A DNA stretch of 18,479 bases from an uncultured Collinsella sp. (GTDB taxonomy: Bacteria > Actinomycetota > Coriobacteriia > Coriobacteriales > Coriobacteriaceae), in the NCBI GenBank assembly GCA_902489775.1, contig CABUBH010000038.1, positions 1-18,479 of the forward strand, given 5' to 3'. Positions 1 to 6,402 of the stretch are shown here, in pieces. Made by a program: the position numbers and the translations under genes. Position 1 is the stretch's first letter, and each line of letters starts with the position of its first letter. The notes below the pieces were generated by a model. It worked only from the letters and a program-made list of their open reading frames with translations. It ran no database searches and had not been told where the DNA came from.

Positions 1-36
1 CCGGGGCCGGCCGGTCCGGCCCTCAGGGTATCGGGT

Positions 37-74
37 TCCCACATTCATCCGTACATGTACGGATGAATGTGGGA
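37..74. repeat. Perfect 38-bp palindrome upstream of luxS
   Basis: Positions 37-55 are the exact reverse complement of 56-74, with no loop; the centre is GTACATGTAC (51-60). The octamer CGGATGAA occurs at 60-67 and again at 81-88, 21 bp apart (two helical turns), and inverted at 44-51. No U-tract follows, so it does not look like an intrinsic terminator. A dimeric or multimeric regulator operator for the luxS promoter is the best reading, but the binding protein is unknown. Confidence 0.75.
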
Positions 75-89
75 GGTGTTCGGATGAAG

Positions 90-100
90 TTGATAATCAA
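90..100 (+). promoter_or_regulatory. luxS: Possible -10 region of the luxS promoter
   Basis: A GATAAT hexamer (92-97) lies inside the small palindrome TTGATAATCAA (90-100). No convincing -35 element is visible at the usual distance; that position is taken up by the CGGATGAA half-sites. If used, transcription would start near 104 and give a leader of about 128 nt containing the terminator at 118-155. This is a weak call based only on hexamer resemblance and placement. Confidence 0.25.
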
Positions 101-117
101 GGCAAATAATCATCGGT

Positions 118-155
118 CCTCGTCCCAGGTGGCTAATTTGGGACGGGGCTTTTTT
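118..155 (+). terminator. Intrinsic terminator in the luxS leader
   Basis: Arms 118-127 and 139-148 form a 10-bp stem with one G-T pair and an 11-nt loop. A C and six T residues (150-155) follow. This is a textbook rho-independent terminator lying 76 bp before the luxS start codon. It either ends transcription from an upstream gene outside the window or works as an attenuator for luxS. Confidence 0.8.
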
Positions 156-212
156 GACTGGTATGATTGGTGTGACCATTCGAACCAGCTAAAAGAGCTC
201 CGTCCCAAATTG
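134..212 (+). repeat. Long inverted repeat overlapping the luxS terminator
   Basis: Positions 135-156 can pair with 190-211 over 22 bp; 135-145 and 201-211 are perfect complements, and the U-tract pairs with an A-rich stretch. The loop holds two smaller nested stems (158-162 with 184-188; 168-171 with 175-178). The left arm shares 139-148 with the terminator stem, so the two structures exclude each other. The right arm ends 7 nt before the luxS ribosome binding site (219-224). It may protect or remodel read-through transcripts or affect translation. The structure is seen; the role is inferred. Confidence 0.6.
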
Positions 213-231
213 ACTATCGAGAGGATCTGCC

Positions 232-720
232 ATGGAGCGCATTGCGAGCTTTTCTGTCGATCATCTGCTGCTTGAGCCCGGCGTATACGTGAGTCGCATC
301 GACCGCGATCCGGCGACCGGCGCTGCCGTCACCACCTTTGACCTGCGTCTGACCACGCCCAATAAAGAGCCGGTCATGAACACGGCTGAGTGCCACACCA
401 TCGAGCACCTGGGTGCGACCTTCCTTCGCAATCATGCCGAGTGGTCGAGCAGTATCGTTTACTTTGGCCCCATGGGCTGCCGCACGGGCTTTTACCTGGT
501 CGTGTTTGGCGAGGTGACGAGCGAGGAGATCCTGCCGCTCGTGCGCGAGCTCTTTGAGTTCGTCGCCGACTTTGAGGGCGATGTCCCCGGTGCCGCTCCC
601 GAGGAGTGCGGCAACTACCTGGACCAGAACCTTCCCATGGCAAACTGGCTCGCGCGCCGCTACCTCGACCGCGACCTGGCCGATATCGACGAGAAGCACC
701 TGCACTACCAGCAGGCGTAA
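232..720 (+). CDS. luxS: S-ribosylhomocysteine lyase (AI-2 synthase)
   Basis: Cleaves S-ribosylhomocysteine to homocysteine and the autoinducer-2 precursor DPD in the cytosolic activated methyl cycle. The 162-residue length is normal for LuxS. The zinc ligands are visible as H55 and H59 in HTIEH and C126 in ECGNY; the catalytic cysteine is C83 in GCRTG and the general base is E58. A purine-rich ribosome binding site (GAGAGG, 219-224) sits 7 nt before the ATG. The gene stands alone: no pfs or other methyl-cycle gene is next to it, and the downstream gene has its own regulated leader. Codon use is GC-rich, unlike the PTS genes that follow. Control probably acts through the palindrome and terminator upstream. 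Identification is secure. Confidence 0.97.
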   Translation: MERIASFSVDHLLLEPGVYVSRIDRDPATGAAVTTFDLRLTTPNKEPVMNTAECHTIEHLGATFLRNHAEWSSSIVYFGPMGCRTGFYLVVFGEVTSEEILPLVRELFEFVADFEGDVPGAAPEECGNYLDQNLPMANWLARRYLDRDLADIDEKHLHYQQA

Positions 721-817
721 GGATTGCCTTCTGCTTCTAAACCGTTCACATGGAGATATCGACCGTTTAACTGTTTAGTAATGTTTACACGAGGTCATTT
801 ACGGTGTTTCGCTTAAA

Positions 818-850
818 CTGGCAACCAGAGTGATATTCAGGCAAGGCTCC
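818..850 (+). promoter_or_regulatory. RAT-like antiterminator site for LicT/BglG
   Basis: The stretch GTGATATTCAGGCAAGG (830-846) resembles the upper stem-loop and the conserved CAGGCAA side of ribonucleic antiterminator sites bound by BglG/LicT/SacT proteins. Its 3' part (842-850) is also the left arm of the following terminator, which is the defining geometry of this system. The lower stem does not match the classical consensus well, so the exact limits are uncertain. Its position directly before a LicT-type gene supports autoregulation. Confidence 0.6.
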
Positions 851-909
851 TGAAGCAGCATCTGTCGACATTGATTGTCGGATTCTGCTTCGGGAGCCTT
901 GTTTTGTTT
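842..909 (+). terminator. Leader terminator before licT (attenuator)
   Basis: A 17-bp stem pairs 842-858 with 885-901, with one G-T pair. The loop contains a further small stem, and TTTTGTTT (902-909) follows. It lies between the RAT-like site and the licT start, so it should stop transcription unless the antiterminator protein binds the overlapping RNA. Confidence 0.85.
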
Positions 910-920
910 AAGGGGGACAC

Positions 921-1760
921 ATGGAAATCGTTAAACGAATTAACACCAGCGCTGTCCTCTGCATCGACGGAAATGGCAGGCAGCTGGTGGCATTCGGGCG
1001 TGGCCTGGGGTTTAAGGACGTTGGCGATGAATTACCGCTCTCGGAGATTCAACGAACGTTCTATAACGTTAGTTCCCGCTACATCGCTCTCATTGATGAA
1101 GTCTCGGATGAACTTCTCGAGCTGACCTCGGATGTTATTGATATGTCGACAGGACTGCTTCCCTATGAAGTAAGCCCTAATTTGCCGTTTATTCTTGCGG
1201 ACCATATCGCGTATGCAATTAAGCGCAAGGAGCAAAACATTGTTGTCCATATGCCCTTGTCTTTTGATGTTCGCCAACAATATCCCGTCGAATTCAAAAT
1301 CGGCGAGTACGCGCTTCGAATAATCAGGAAACGTCTCAATGTTAGGCTTCCCGCTCATGAGACAGTTGGAATTGCCATGGCGTTTATCAATAACATGGCC
1401 GATTCGGATTCATGTGAGCTGGCTGAAGAGTTTGGCACGGACGTTTACGATCGCGTTCTCGAAGAATCAACTATTGCTGTTGAAAGACGGCTTGGTATTC
1501 AAGTTGATCGGGAGGGCTTCGATTATGCAAGGTTCGCAACCCACCTTCAGTACCTATTCAATAGGTTGAACTCTGGCGAAAGTATCGTAAGCGACAACCG
1601 CAAGATGTATCTCTCGCTCAAAGATGAATATCCGGTGGCATCGGCGTGCGCCGATGACATCGCTTCTGTTCTCAGCCGGCTGACGGGCCAAGAACTTATA
1701 GACGAAGAAAGACTCTATCTGATGATGCATATCAATCGAATCGCATCGAAAGCTAGGTAA
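921..1760 (+). CDS. licT: BglG/LicT-family transcription antiterminator
   Basis: RNA-binding protein that prevents termination in the leaders of beta-glucoside PTS genes; its activity is set by PTS phosphorylation. At 279 residues it has the usual length. The N-terminal CAT RNA-binding domain spans about 1-60, followed by PRD1 (about 65-170) and PRD2 (about 175-279). PRD histidines seen are H95 (LADHI), H208 (FATHL) and H270 (LMMHI). The second PRD1 histidine position is alanine (A154 in GIAMAFIN), where family members normally have His. AGGGGG precedes the ATG. The gene is followed by the EIIBC gene, and its own leader carries a RAT-like site and terminator, so it is probably autoregulated. 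GC is lower than in luxS. Family assignment is secure; the inducing sugar is inferred. Confidence 0.93.
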   Translation: MEIVKRINTSAVLCIDGNGRQLVAFGRGLGFKDVGDELPLSEIQRTFYNVSSRYIALIDEVSDELLELTSDVIDMSTGLLPYEVSPNLPFILADHIAYAIKRKEQNIVVHMPLSFDVRQQYPVEFKIGEYALRIIRKRLNVRLPAHETVGIAMAFINNMADSDSCELAEEFGTDVYDRVLEESTIAVERRLGIQVDREGFDYARFATHLQYLFNRLNSGESIVSDNRKMYLSLKDEYPVASACADDIASVLSRLTGQELIDEERLYLMMHINRIASKAR

Positions 1761-1764
1761 TTGG

Positions 1765-1789
1765 TCGGCGAAGGCGCGCGCTTTGCCGA
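1765..1789 (+). other. Hairpin between licT and the PTS gene
   Basis: Positions 1765-1773 pair with 1781-1789 (9 bp, one G-T pair) around a GCGCGCG loop. No U-tract follows, so termination is unlikely. It may stabilise an mRNA end or be a processing signal between the two genes. Confidence 0.45.
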
Positions 1790-1828
1790 TGGTTACATAT
1801 AAAACACAACATGGGAGAAATGGTATTT

Positions 1829-3199
1829 ATGGCAGATACAACCAAGCTCGCTGCCGAGATTCTCGAGATGGTGGGCGGTGCAGAAAACGTTACATTTGTA
1901 GCCCACTGCATGACTCGTTTAAGGTTCAATCTTAAGGACGAAAGCATCGTAGATGATGCAAAAGTCAAGGCAATCGATGGTGTGATCGATATTCGCCATT
2001 CAGCAGGGCAATACCAAGTGATTGTGGGGCCCAAGGTCGATAAGGTCTACGAAATCGTTGCAAAGGAAACCGGGGTTGACACCGGGAAGTCCGCGGCAGA
2101 TGAAGGCGAGACCAAAGGTTTTCTGGGAAAGCTGATGAAGCTGATCAGCGGCATCATGATGCCCGTTCTTCCCGCCTTGATTGCATGCGGAATGATAAAC
2201 GCCGTCCTTAGTATCCTGACGACGGCAGGTGTCGTTTCCGCTGAGAGCGGAATTTATACCCTGCTGTACGGCATGGGAAACGCCAGCATGTATTTCTTGC
2301 CCGTTCTCGTCGGATCGTCTGCGGCCAAATTCTTTGGAATCGATCAATATATCGGTGCGGTGCTCGGTGCAATCCTGCTTTACCCGACTTTTGTTGCCGC
2401 AGCTGGAGCTGGTGATGCGCTGGATTTGTTCGGCATGAAGTTCACGATGGTGAGCTATGCCTCGACGGTGTTTCCCGCTATCGTGGCGGCTTGGTTCGCA
2501 TCCGTTCTTTATAAGTGGCTGCGTGCGGTTCTTCCCGATGCTTTGGCATTTGCACTCGTTCCGTTCCTGACAGTTGCTATTGCTGCCCCCATCTCGCTTC
2601 TTGTGGTTGGCCCGGTTATCCAACAGGCGAGCTCCTTGCTTGCGACTGCCGTACTGGCGGTCTATCAGTTCAGCCCCATTCTTTGCGGCGTTATTCTTGG
2701 ACCGATATTTGGCCTCGTCATGATTCCTCTTGGACTCCATTGGGCCCTCATTGTGATCTCCATCAACAATATTATGACCGTCGGTTCCGACCCTATCCTT
2801 GGACTTCTTTGCGGTAGCATGGGTGTCGTCGGCGCTTGCTTGGCGTTTGCTTTCCGCTCGAAGGATCCGAGCGGAAAGAGCCTTGGATTCAGCTGTGCCA
2901 TTACGAGCCTGTGCGGAATTACAGAACCTGCCCTGTACGGCATAGTTTTGGAGCACAAGAAGATCATCGTCGCTTCCATGATTTCTGGTGCAATTAGCGC
3001 TGTTATCCCGGCTATCTTCAATACCCGCACGTTCGTTATGACGTCGAGTGGTATTTTCAGCTTCCCCGGCTACATGAATCCTTCCGGTGATATGAGCAGC
3101 CTTATTGGTGCGATCCTTTGCAATGTCGTTGGTTTTATTCTTACCTTCGTCCTCGTCTACATCATGTATCGCCCTGATGCAGACACGTCGGCGGAATAG
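1829..3199 (+). CDS. PTS beta-glucoside-type EIIBC permease
   Basis: Membrane permease of the glucose/glucoside PTS superfamily that takes up and phosphorylates a sugar, probably a beta-glucoside. The EIIB domain (about 1-85) has the phosphorylated cysteine C27 in HCMTRLRF. A linker is followed by a multi-span EIIC domain (about 105-450) with the GITEP motif typical of this family. No EIIA domain is present, unlike many full-length BglF/BglP proteins, so EIIA must come from elsewhere. Three in-frame ATGs exist (1811, 1820, 1829). I chose 1829 because GGGAGA (1813-1818) lies 10 nt before it and the protein then starts directly at the EIIB fold. It is 69 nt after licT and probably co-transcribed. 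Substrate is inferred from LicT and the 6-phospho-beta-glucosidase further on. Confidence 0.92.
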   Translation: MADTTKLAAEILEMVGGAENVTFVAHCMTRLRFNLKDESIVDDAKVKAIDGVIDIRHSAGQYQVIVGPKVDKVYEIVAKETGVDTGKSAADEGETKGFLGKLMKLISGIMMPVLPALIACGMINAVLSILTTAGVVSAESGIYTLLYGMGNASMYFLPVLVGSSAAKFFGIDQYIGAVLGAILLYPTFVAAAGAGDALDLFGMKFTMVSYASTVFPAIVAAWFASVLYKWLRAVLPDALAFALVPFLTVAIAAPISLLVVGPVIQQASSLLATAVLAVYQFSPILCGVILGPIFGLVMIPLGLHWALIVISINNIMTVGSDPILGLLCGSMGVVGACLAFAFRSKDPSGKSLGFSCAITSLCGITEPALYGIVLEHKKIIVASMISGAISAVIPAIFNTRTFVMTSSGIFSFPGYMNPSGDMSSLIGAILCNVVGFILTFVLVYIMYRPDADTSAE

Positions 3200-3249
3200 A
3201 CAATTATTCGGAATGTAAGCTGCTGAAAACCCCGCGGCAGATTGCATAT

Positions 3250-3290
3250 GGTGGGCTTGCGATTGATCTGCGCGAGCCCACCTCGTTTTT
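3250..3290 (+). terminator. Intrinsic terminator after the PTS gene
   Basis: A 12-bp stem pairs 3250-3261 with 3271-3282 (one G-T pair) around a 9-nt loop, then TCGTTTTT. It sits directly before the ribosome binding site of the hydrolase gene, so the hydrolase is either expressed by read-through at a lower level or has its own promoter, which I could not find. Confidence 0.8.
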
Positions 3291-3303
3291 GGAGTGACTG
3301 GTT

Positions 3304-4284
3304 ATGACAATTACTGCCGATATGACATTTGGAGAAATCGCACTTCTTCCTGAGTTCGCTGGGTTCGGTGAGCATCTCATGCTTTGCCGACCTTCAACTT
3401 GGGAGCGCATGTGGAATAAGCCCATCGCGGCCCATTTGAATTCCGACACTAATCCGTATGAAGTTACTCGTGTTCTGCGCGGGTTGAATCGGATTGTTGA
3501 GCTTGCGGATGACGGGAGGCAGGTTGCATACGATATTTGGGATGAAGCCGATTGTATTCGCGATCCGACCCGGCGCAACGCAAAGCTGTTTTTCTTTCCG
3601 GGGCGACCGGGGGCGCCATTCGTTATCGCGATTTCGGGTGGGGGCTATCAGAGCGTTTGTCACCAAATGGAAGGTTTTCCCGTTGCTCCCGAGCTCAACG
3701 ATGCGGGCTATAACGTGTTTGTGTTGTCATACAGGGTGAGGGTCGAGCCGCTGATGCCGCGTCCGATCGATGACCTTAATCGCGCAGTCCGTTTTGTCCT
3801 CGAGAATTCAACGCGATTTAATGTGGACAAAAAATATGCGGTTATCGGTTTTTCCGCTGGCGCGCATTTGACCGCCGAGTGGGGGACGGATAACAAGGGG
3901 TTTGCATCTTACGGATGCGAGCCGCCAAAAGCTTTGGTTCTGTGTTACGCCCCGATTGACCTTCATGAGTCCGAATGTGCGTCAGACCATAGATTTCTTG
4001 ATTCGGTGTGCGGTGGAGCTGGGCACGATGCGATTGATGATTTCTGCATTGATCAACATGTGTGGGAACGGTATCCGCCGACATATCTTTGGCAATGCGC
4101 CGACGATGATGTCGTATCGCCCGGCAATCTCGGAAAGATGGTTGACGCACTGGATGCGGCTGGGGTGCACCACGAGGAGATTGTGTATCCAGAAGGAGGA
4201 CATGCGTTAATGAAACCTCATGCGCCGGAAACTGATCACTGGTGCTCGGGTGTCATTGAGTTCCTTAAGGGCTATCTCGGCTAA
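3304..4284 (+). CDS. Alpha/beta-hydrolase, probable carbohydrate esterase-like
   Basis: Soluble alpha/beta-hydrolase fold enzyme of 326 residues with no signal peptide. The nucleophile elbow is GFSAGA (S184); the likely acid is D268 in the ADDDVV segment, and the histidine is H300 in EGGHAL. SGGGY (111-115) takes the place of the HGGG oxyanion motif of acetyl esterase/lipase-like enzymes. About 95 N-terminal residues precede the core and form an extra helical extension of unknown role. GGAG (3291-3294) lies 9 nt before the ATG. Position after licT and the EIIBC gene suggests removal of acyl groups from an imported glucoside, but this is inference; peptidase-type or other esterase activity cannot be excluded. 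GC is low like the two genes before it. Confidence 0.8.
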   Translation: MTITADMTFGEIALLPEFAGFGEHLMLCRPSTWERMWNKPIAAHLNSDTNPYEVTRVLRGLNRIVELADDGRQVAYDIWDEADCIRDPTRRNAKLFFFPGRPGAPFVIAISGGGYQSVCHQMEGFPVAPELNDAGYNVFVLSYRVRVEPLMPRPIDDLNRAVRFVLENSTRFNVDKKYAVIGFSAGAHLTAEWGTDNKGFASYGCEPPKALVLCYAPIDLHESECASDHRFLDSVCGGAGHDAIDDFCIDQHVWERYPPTYLWQCADDDVVSPGNLGKMVDALDAAGVHHEEIVYPEGGHALMKPHAPETDHWCSGVIEFLKGYLG

Positions 4285-4340
4285 GTAAAATACACGCCGC
4301 CCTTTTGCCCATGTGACTCTGGTGCGTGTTGTTTGCGGTA

Positions 4341-4375
4341 TTGACTCCATCAAAAGACGGCTAATGTTCTAGAAT
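4341..4375 (+). promoter_or_regulatory. Possible promoter of the DUF4867 gene
   Basis: TTGACT (4341-4346) is a good -35 match. Candidate -10 elements are TAATGT (4362-4367, 15-bp spacer) or TAGAAT (4370-4375, 23-bp spacer); neither spacing is ideal. The AT-rich stretch before 4410 and the lack of a clear terminator after the hydrolase make a promoter here plausible but unproven. Confidence 0.35.
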
Positions 4376-4409
4376 GTTTATATAGTCACATTTACGAACA
4401 GGAGCGAAC

Positions 4410-5054
4410 ATGCATATCTACTCTGTTACCGATCCCGAGTTCAAGTCCTACGGCCGCATGTGGGACGACGTACCCTCCAGCCTGACAGCTCCGCTTGTCG
4501 AGGCACTTTCCGCCACGCCCATTCCCGAGGGTAGCAAGTATGTGGCCTCCGCGCCCGAGCTGGAACAGGTCGAAGGTGCCGACACGCTCGGTCTGCTCAT
4601 GTACGGCGGCCGCCCCTTCCAGCTGGGCTGGTGCAACGGCCGTAACACGAAGCTCAACTGCCTGGAGTATCACCGCGCCAGCGAGTTCAACCTGGGCGCC
4701 CGCGATTTTATCCTGCTGCTGGCCAAGCGCGAGCAGATCGTCGACGGCAAGCTCGATACCGCGCAGGTCAAGGCCTTCCGCGCGCCGGCCGGCACGCTCG
4801 TCGAGGTCTACGCCACGACGCTGCACTACACGCCGTGCATGGTCGACGACGGTGGCTTCCAGGTAATGGTAGCGCTGCCCGCCGGCACCAATGGTCCGCG
4901 TCCCGAGGCCGCTGCCAACATGTCCGCCGCCGGCGACAGCTACTGCTACTGGAAGGCCGACAAGTGGGTCCTCTGCCACGCCGATAGTCCCAAGGCTGCC
5001 GAGGGCGGCTACGTAGGTCTCGTCGGCAAGAACCTCGACATCACGGTGGATTAG
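4410..5054 (+). CDS. DUF4867 family protein (cupin-like)
   Basis: Cytosolic protein of 214 residues recognised as DUF4867, a family I know from gut Firmicutes and Actinobacteria with a probable cupin fold. No activity is established to my knowledge. Visible conserved features are YGGRPFQLGWCNG (65-77), LEYHRASEFN (85-94), and a VEVYATTLHY-type strand followed by PC, which could supply metal ligands (E86, H88, H138) as in sugar-acting cupins. The ribosome binding site is AGGAGCG just before the ATG at 4410. Codon use is strongly GC-biased, unlike the hydrolase before it. The last ~18 codons are repeated in decayed form at 6421-6470. Context among glucoside genes suggests a carbohydrate-related role, which is only inference. 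Confidence 0.85.
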   Translation: MHIYSVTDPEFKSYGRMWDDVPSSLTAPLVEALSATPIPEGSKYVASAPELEQVEGADTLGLLMYGGRPFQLGWCNGRNTKLNCLEYHRASEFNLGARDFILLLAKREQIVDGKLDTAQVKAFRAPAGTLVEVYATTLHYTPCMVDDGGFQVMVALPAGTNGPRPEAAANMSAAGDSYCYWKADKWVLCHADSPKAAEGGYVGLVGKNLDITVD

Positions 5055-5062
5055 GGTCCTTC

Positions 5063-5119
5063 GTCTCGGTCTGTAACAGTTGGCGCGCTAAATCGTCTCT
5101 ATCTGTTACAGATCAAGAC
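5063..5119. repeat. Hairpin unit A, copy 1
   Basis: GTCTCGGTCTGTAACAG (5063-5079) pairs imperfectly with 5103-5119 (CTGTTACAGATCAAGAC). The loop contains GCTAAATCGTCT, shared with copy 2. No U-tract follows. It is part of an interspersed intergenic repeat family. Confidence 0.7.
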
Positions 5120-5143
5120 GAACCGCGGTAGTCACCCGAACAA

Positions 5144-5198
5144 TCTCAATCTGTAACACCAAGCCCGGTTTTGACGGCCTAACTGTTACAGATTGAGA
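5144..5198. repeat. Hairpin unit B, copy 1
   Basis: TCTCAATCTGTAACA (5144-5158) and 5184-5198 are perfect 15-bp inverted arms around a 25-nt loop. Arms resemble those of unit A but the loop differs, so A and B look like two members of one repeat family placed side by side. Confidence 0.75.
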
Positions 5199-5213
5199 CA
5201 AACGGGGCCCAAT

Positions 5214-5246
5214 CCGCCACAAAGGTGCCTGTCCCCTTTGCGGTGG
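5214..5246 (-). terminator. Hairpin repeat C, copy 1, possible ATPase terminator
   Basis: Positions 5214-5225 pair with 5235-5246 (12 bp with a wobble and one mismatch) around TGCCTGTCC. It begins 4 bp past the ATPase stop codon on the reverse strand and may end that transcript, though no strong U-tract follows. The same element recurs at 6656-6692, so it is also a dispersed repeat. Confidence 0.5.
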
Positions 5247-5250
5247 TTGC

Positions 5251-6357
5251 CTAGAGCTGGCTGCGCAGGTAATCGGCCATATAGGGGACGGCGAAGCGCA
5301 CGTAGCCGCGGCGGGCCTGTTCGATTACGCCGGCGTCGATAAGGCGCCGGCGATACTTTTGTGCGTAGTCGGGTGTGACCGACATGCGCTCGGCTACATC
5401 AGAAATGCGCGACACGGTGTCTTCGTCATCCGCCATTGCGGCAAGAAACGCAACGTCTTGGTCCGAGAGCGCGGCGAGCGTCGTCTCGCACACATCGTTT
5501 TCGAAATCGACCTTTGACGCCTCGATGGCTCCGTCGACTAGCTCTCGTGTTGCGCGTTCTCCTGCCTGGCAACGATTGGCGATGTTGTAACCGATGAGCT
5601 GCAACATGTAGGGCGAGCCCTGGGTTGCGCGAGCGGCATCTAGTCGAAGATCGCTTGGGATATCAAGGTCGAGTTCTTCGAAAGCCCGCTGGTAATAGGT
5701 GTCGACGTCTCCGACTGAAAGCGGTTCGAGTGTGACTTTGCGAGCGCGGTTGAGAAACGTGAGCACGCGGTCATTGAGCGTCGCCGAGACCGCTCCCGGA
5801 AGGCCCGCCATAACGAGTGCGACGTTGAGTCTCTCGCCGACGAGTTCTTGATAAGCGGTGACGAGTTGTCTGATCTCGGGCGAATTAGCCTGAAGCTCAT
5901 CGATGAGGATGAGGATGCCATGTCCTTGCTCGGTTAGTTTGCGCGCCAGTTGCGTGAGCTTGAACTGGAAACTCTTGGTTTCCTGCACATCGCGCGTGAA
6001 CTCAAGGCCGGCTGAGAAACCGAAGACGCTCAGGCTGCCGCCCGTGAGTTTAGGGAGATGGCGTTTGTTGGCATAGGGCTCGCCCGCCTCTTGGATTTTT
6101 TCAACAATGCGCTCGAGCATGTCCTCGGAGGCAACGGTGGGCGTGGCGACGACGAAGCCAAGCTTGCGAGCGCGATCGGCGAGCTCCCACAGGAGAACCG
6201 TCTTGCCGCTTCCTCGCTGGCCGAGCATGAGCATGGCGCGGTCTCGATTGCCCGGCTCCTGTTCAAGGCCGGAGATGAATGTTGAAATTACATTTCCTCG
6301 CCCAACGAGATAGGATGGGCGATTTCCAAATGAAGGGGAGAAGATGGTTTCAGTCAT
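5251..6357 (-). CDS. AAA-family ATP-binding protein (AAA_16/Orc1-like)
   Basis: Cytosolic P-loop ATPase of 368 residues. Walker A is GQRGSGKT (46-53) and Walker B is ILILIDEL with D153 and E154. A lid region follows, and a C-terminal winged-helix-like segment (about 305-365, ISDVAERMSV..) could bind DNA or a partner. This architecture matches the AAA_16/Orc1-Cdc6-like group of standalone ATPases found in Actinobacteria; the cellular role is not known. It is the only reverse-strand gene in the left two thirds of the window and lies precisely between two direct repeats. The leader is an unusual polypurine tract with AGGAG 5 nt before the ATG. It could be a remnant of a defence or toxin-type cargo or a regulator, but no partner gene is present. 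Confidence 0.85.
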   Translation of the reverse strand: MTETIFSPSFGNRPSYLVGRGNVISTFISGLEQEPGNRDRAMLMLGQRGSGKTVLLWELADRARKLGFVVATPTVASEDMLERIVEKIQEAGEPYANKRHLPKLTGGSLSVFGFSAGLEFTRDVQETKSFQFKLTQLARKLTEQGHGILILIDELQANSPEIRQLVTAYQELVGERLNVALVMAGLPGAVSATLNDRVLTFLNRARKVTLEPLSVGDVDTYYQRAFEELDLDIPSDLRLDAARATQGSPYMLQLIGYNIANRCQAGERATRELVDGAIEASKVDFENDVCETTLAALSDQDVAFLAAMADDEDTVSRISDVAERMSVTPDYAQKYRRRLIDAGVIEQARRGYVRFAVPYMADYLRSQL

Positions 6358-6360
6358 AAG

Positions 6361-6402
6361 TCTCCTTTCCTTTTTTTCCTATTTTTTCCTTTTTTTCCTA
6401 TT
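6361..6402 (-). promoter_or_regulatory. Polypurine leader of the ATPase gene
   Basis: On the reverse strand this stretch is purine-only apart from two T residues. It contains a 15-bp direct repeat (6369-6383 and 6388-6402 on the + strand, CCTTTTTTTCCTATT) with a 19-bp period and two A7 runs. The real ribosome binding site is probably AAGGAG (6362-6367). Immediately upstream lies the palindrome AGTCAA-A-TTGACT (6404-6416), giving a TTGACT -35-like hexamer on each strand. The runs are prone to slippage, which could vary expression. Confidence 0.5.

Larger units (their letters stand above)
4998..5249. repeat. Direct repeat copy 1 flanking the ATPase gene
   Basis: This segment covers the last codons of the DUF4867 gene and the whole intergenic hairpin cluster. 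It aligns in the same order and orientation with 6421-6693. Shared blocks include AAGAACCTCGACATCA, GTCTCG-TCTGTAACA, GCTAAATCGTCT, AACTGTTACAGATTGAGACA and CACAAAGGTGCCTGTCC. It ends one base before the ATPase stop codon (5251-5253). Confidence 0.8.

Noticed and set aside
63..275. 70-codon open frame starting inside the palindrome
   Set aside because: It runs through the palindrome, the intrinsic terminator and into luxS in another frame; composition and context do not support coding.
2000..3247. 415-codon reverse open frame
   Set aside because: Antisense to the EIIBC gene, whose EIIB cysteine and GITEP motif prove the forward frame; the reverse product is a polar sequence with no recognisable domain.
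4285..4340. Terminator after the hydrolase gene
   Set aside because: ACACGC (4292-4297) and GCGTGT (4324-4329) could pair, but the stem is 6 bp with a long loop and no proper U-tract.
5251..6357. ATPase plus repeats as a transposon with its own transposase
   Set aside because: The protein has Walker motifs and a winged-helix tail but no transposase or integrase features, and the flanking repeats are direct and contain host gene codons.
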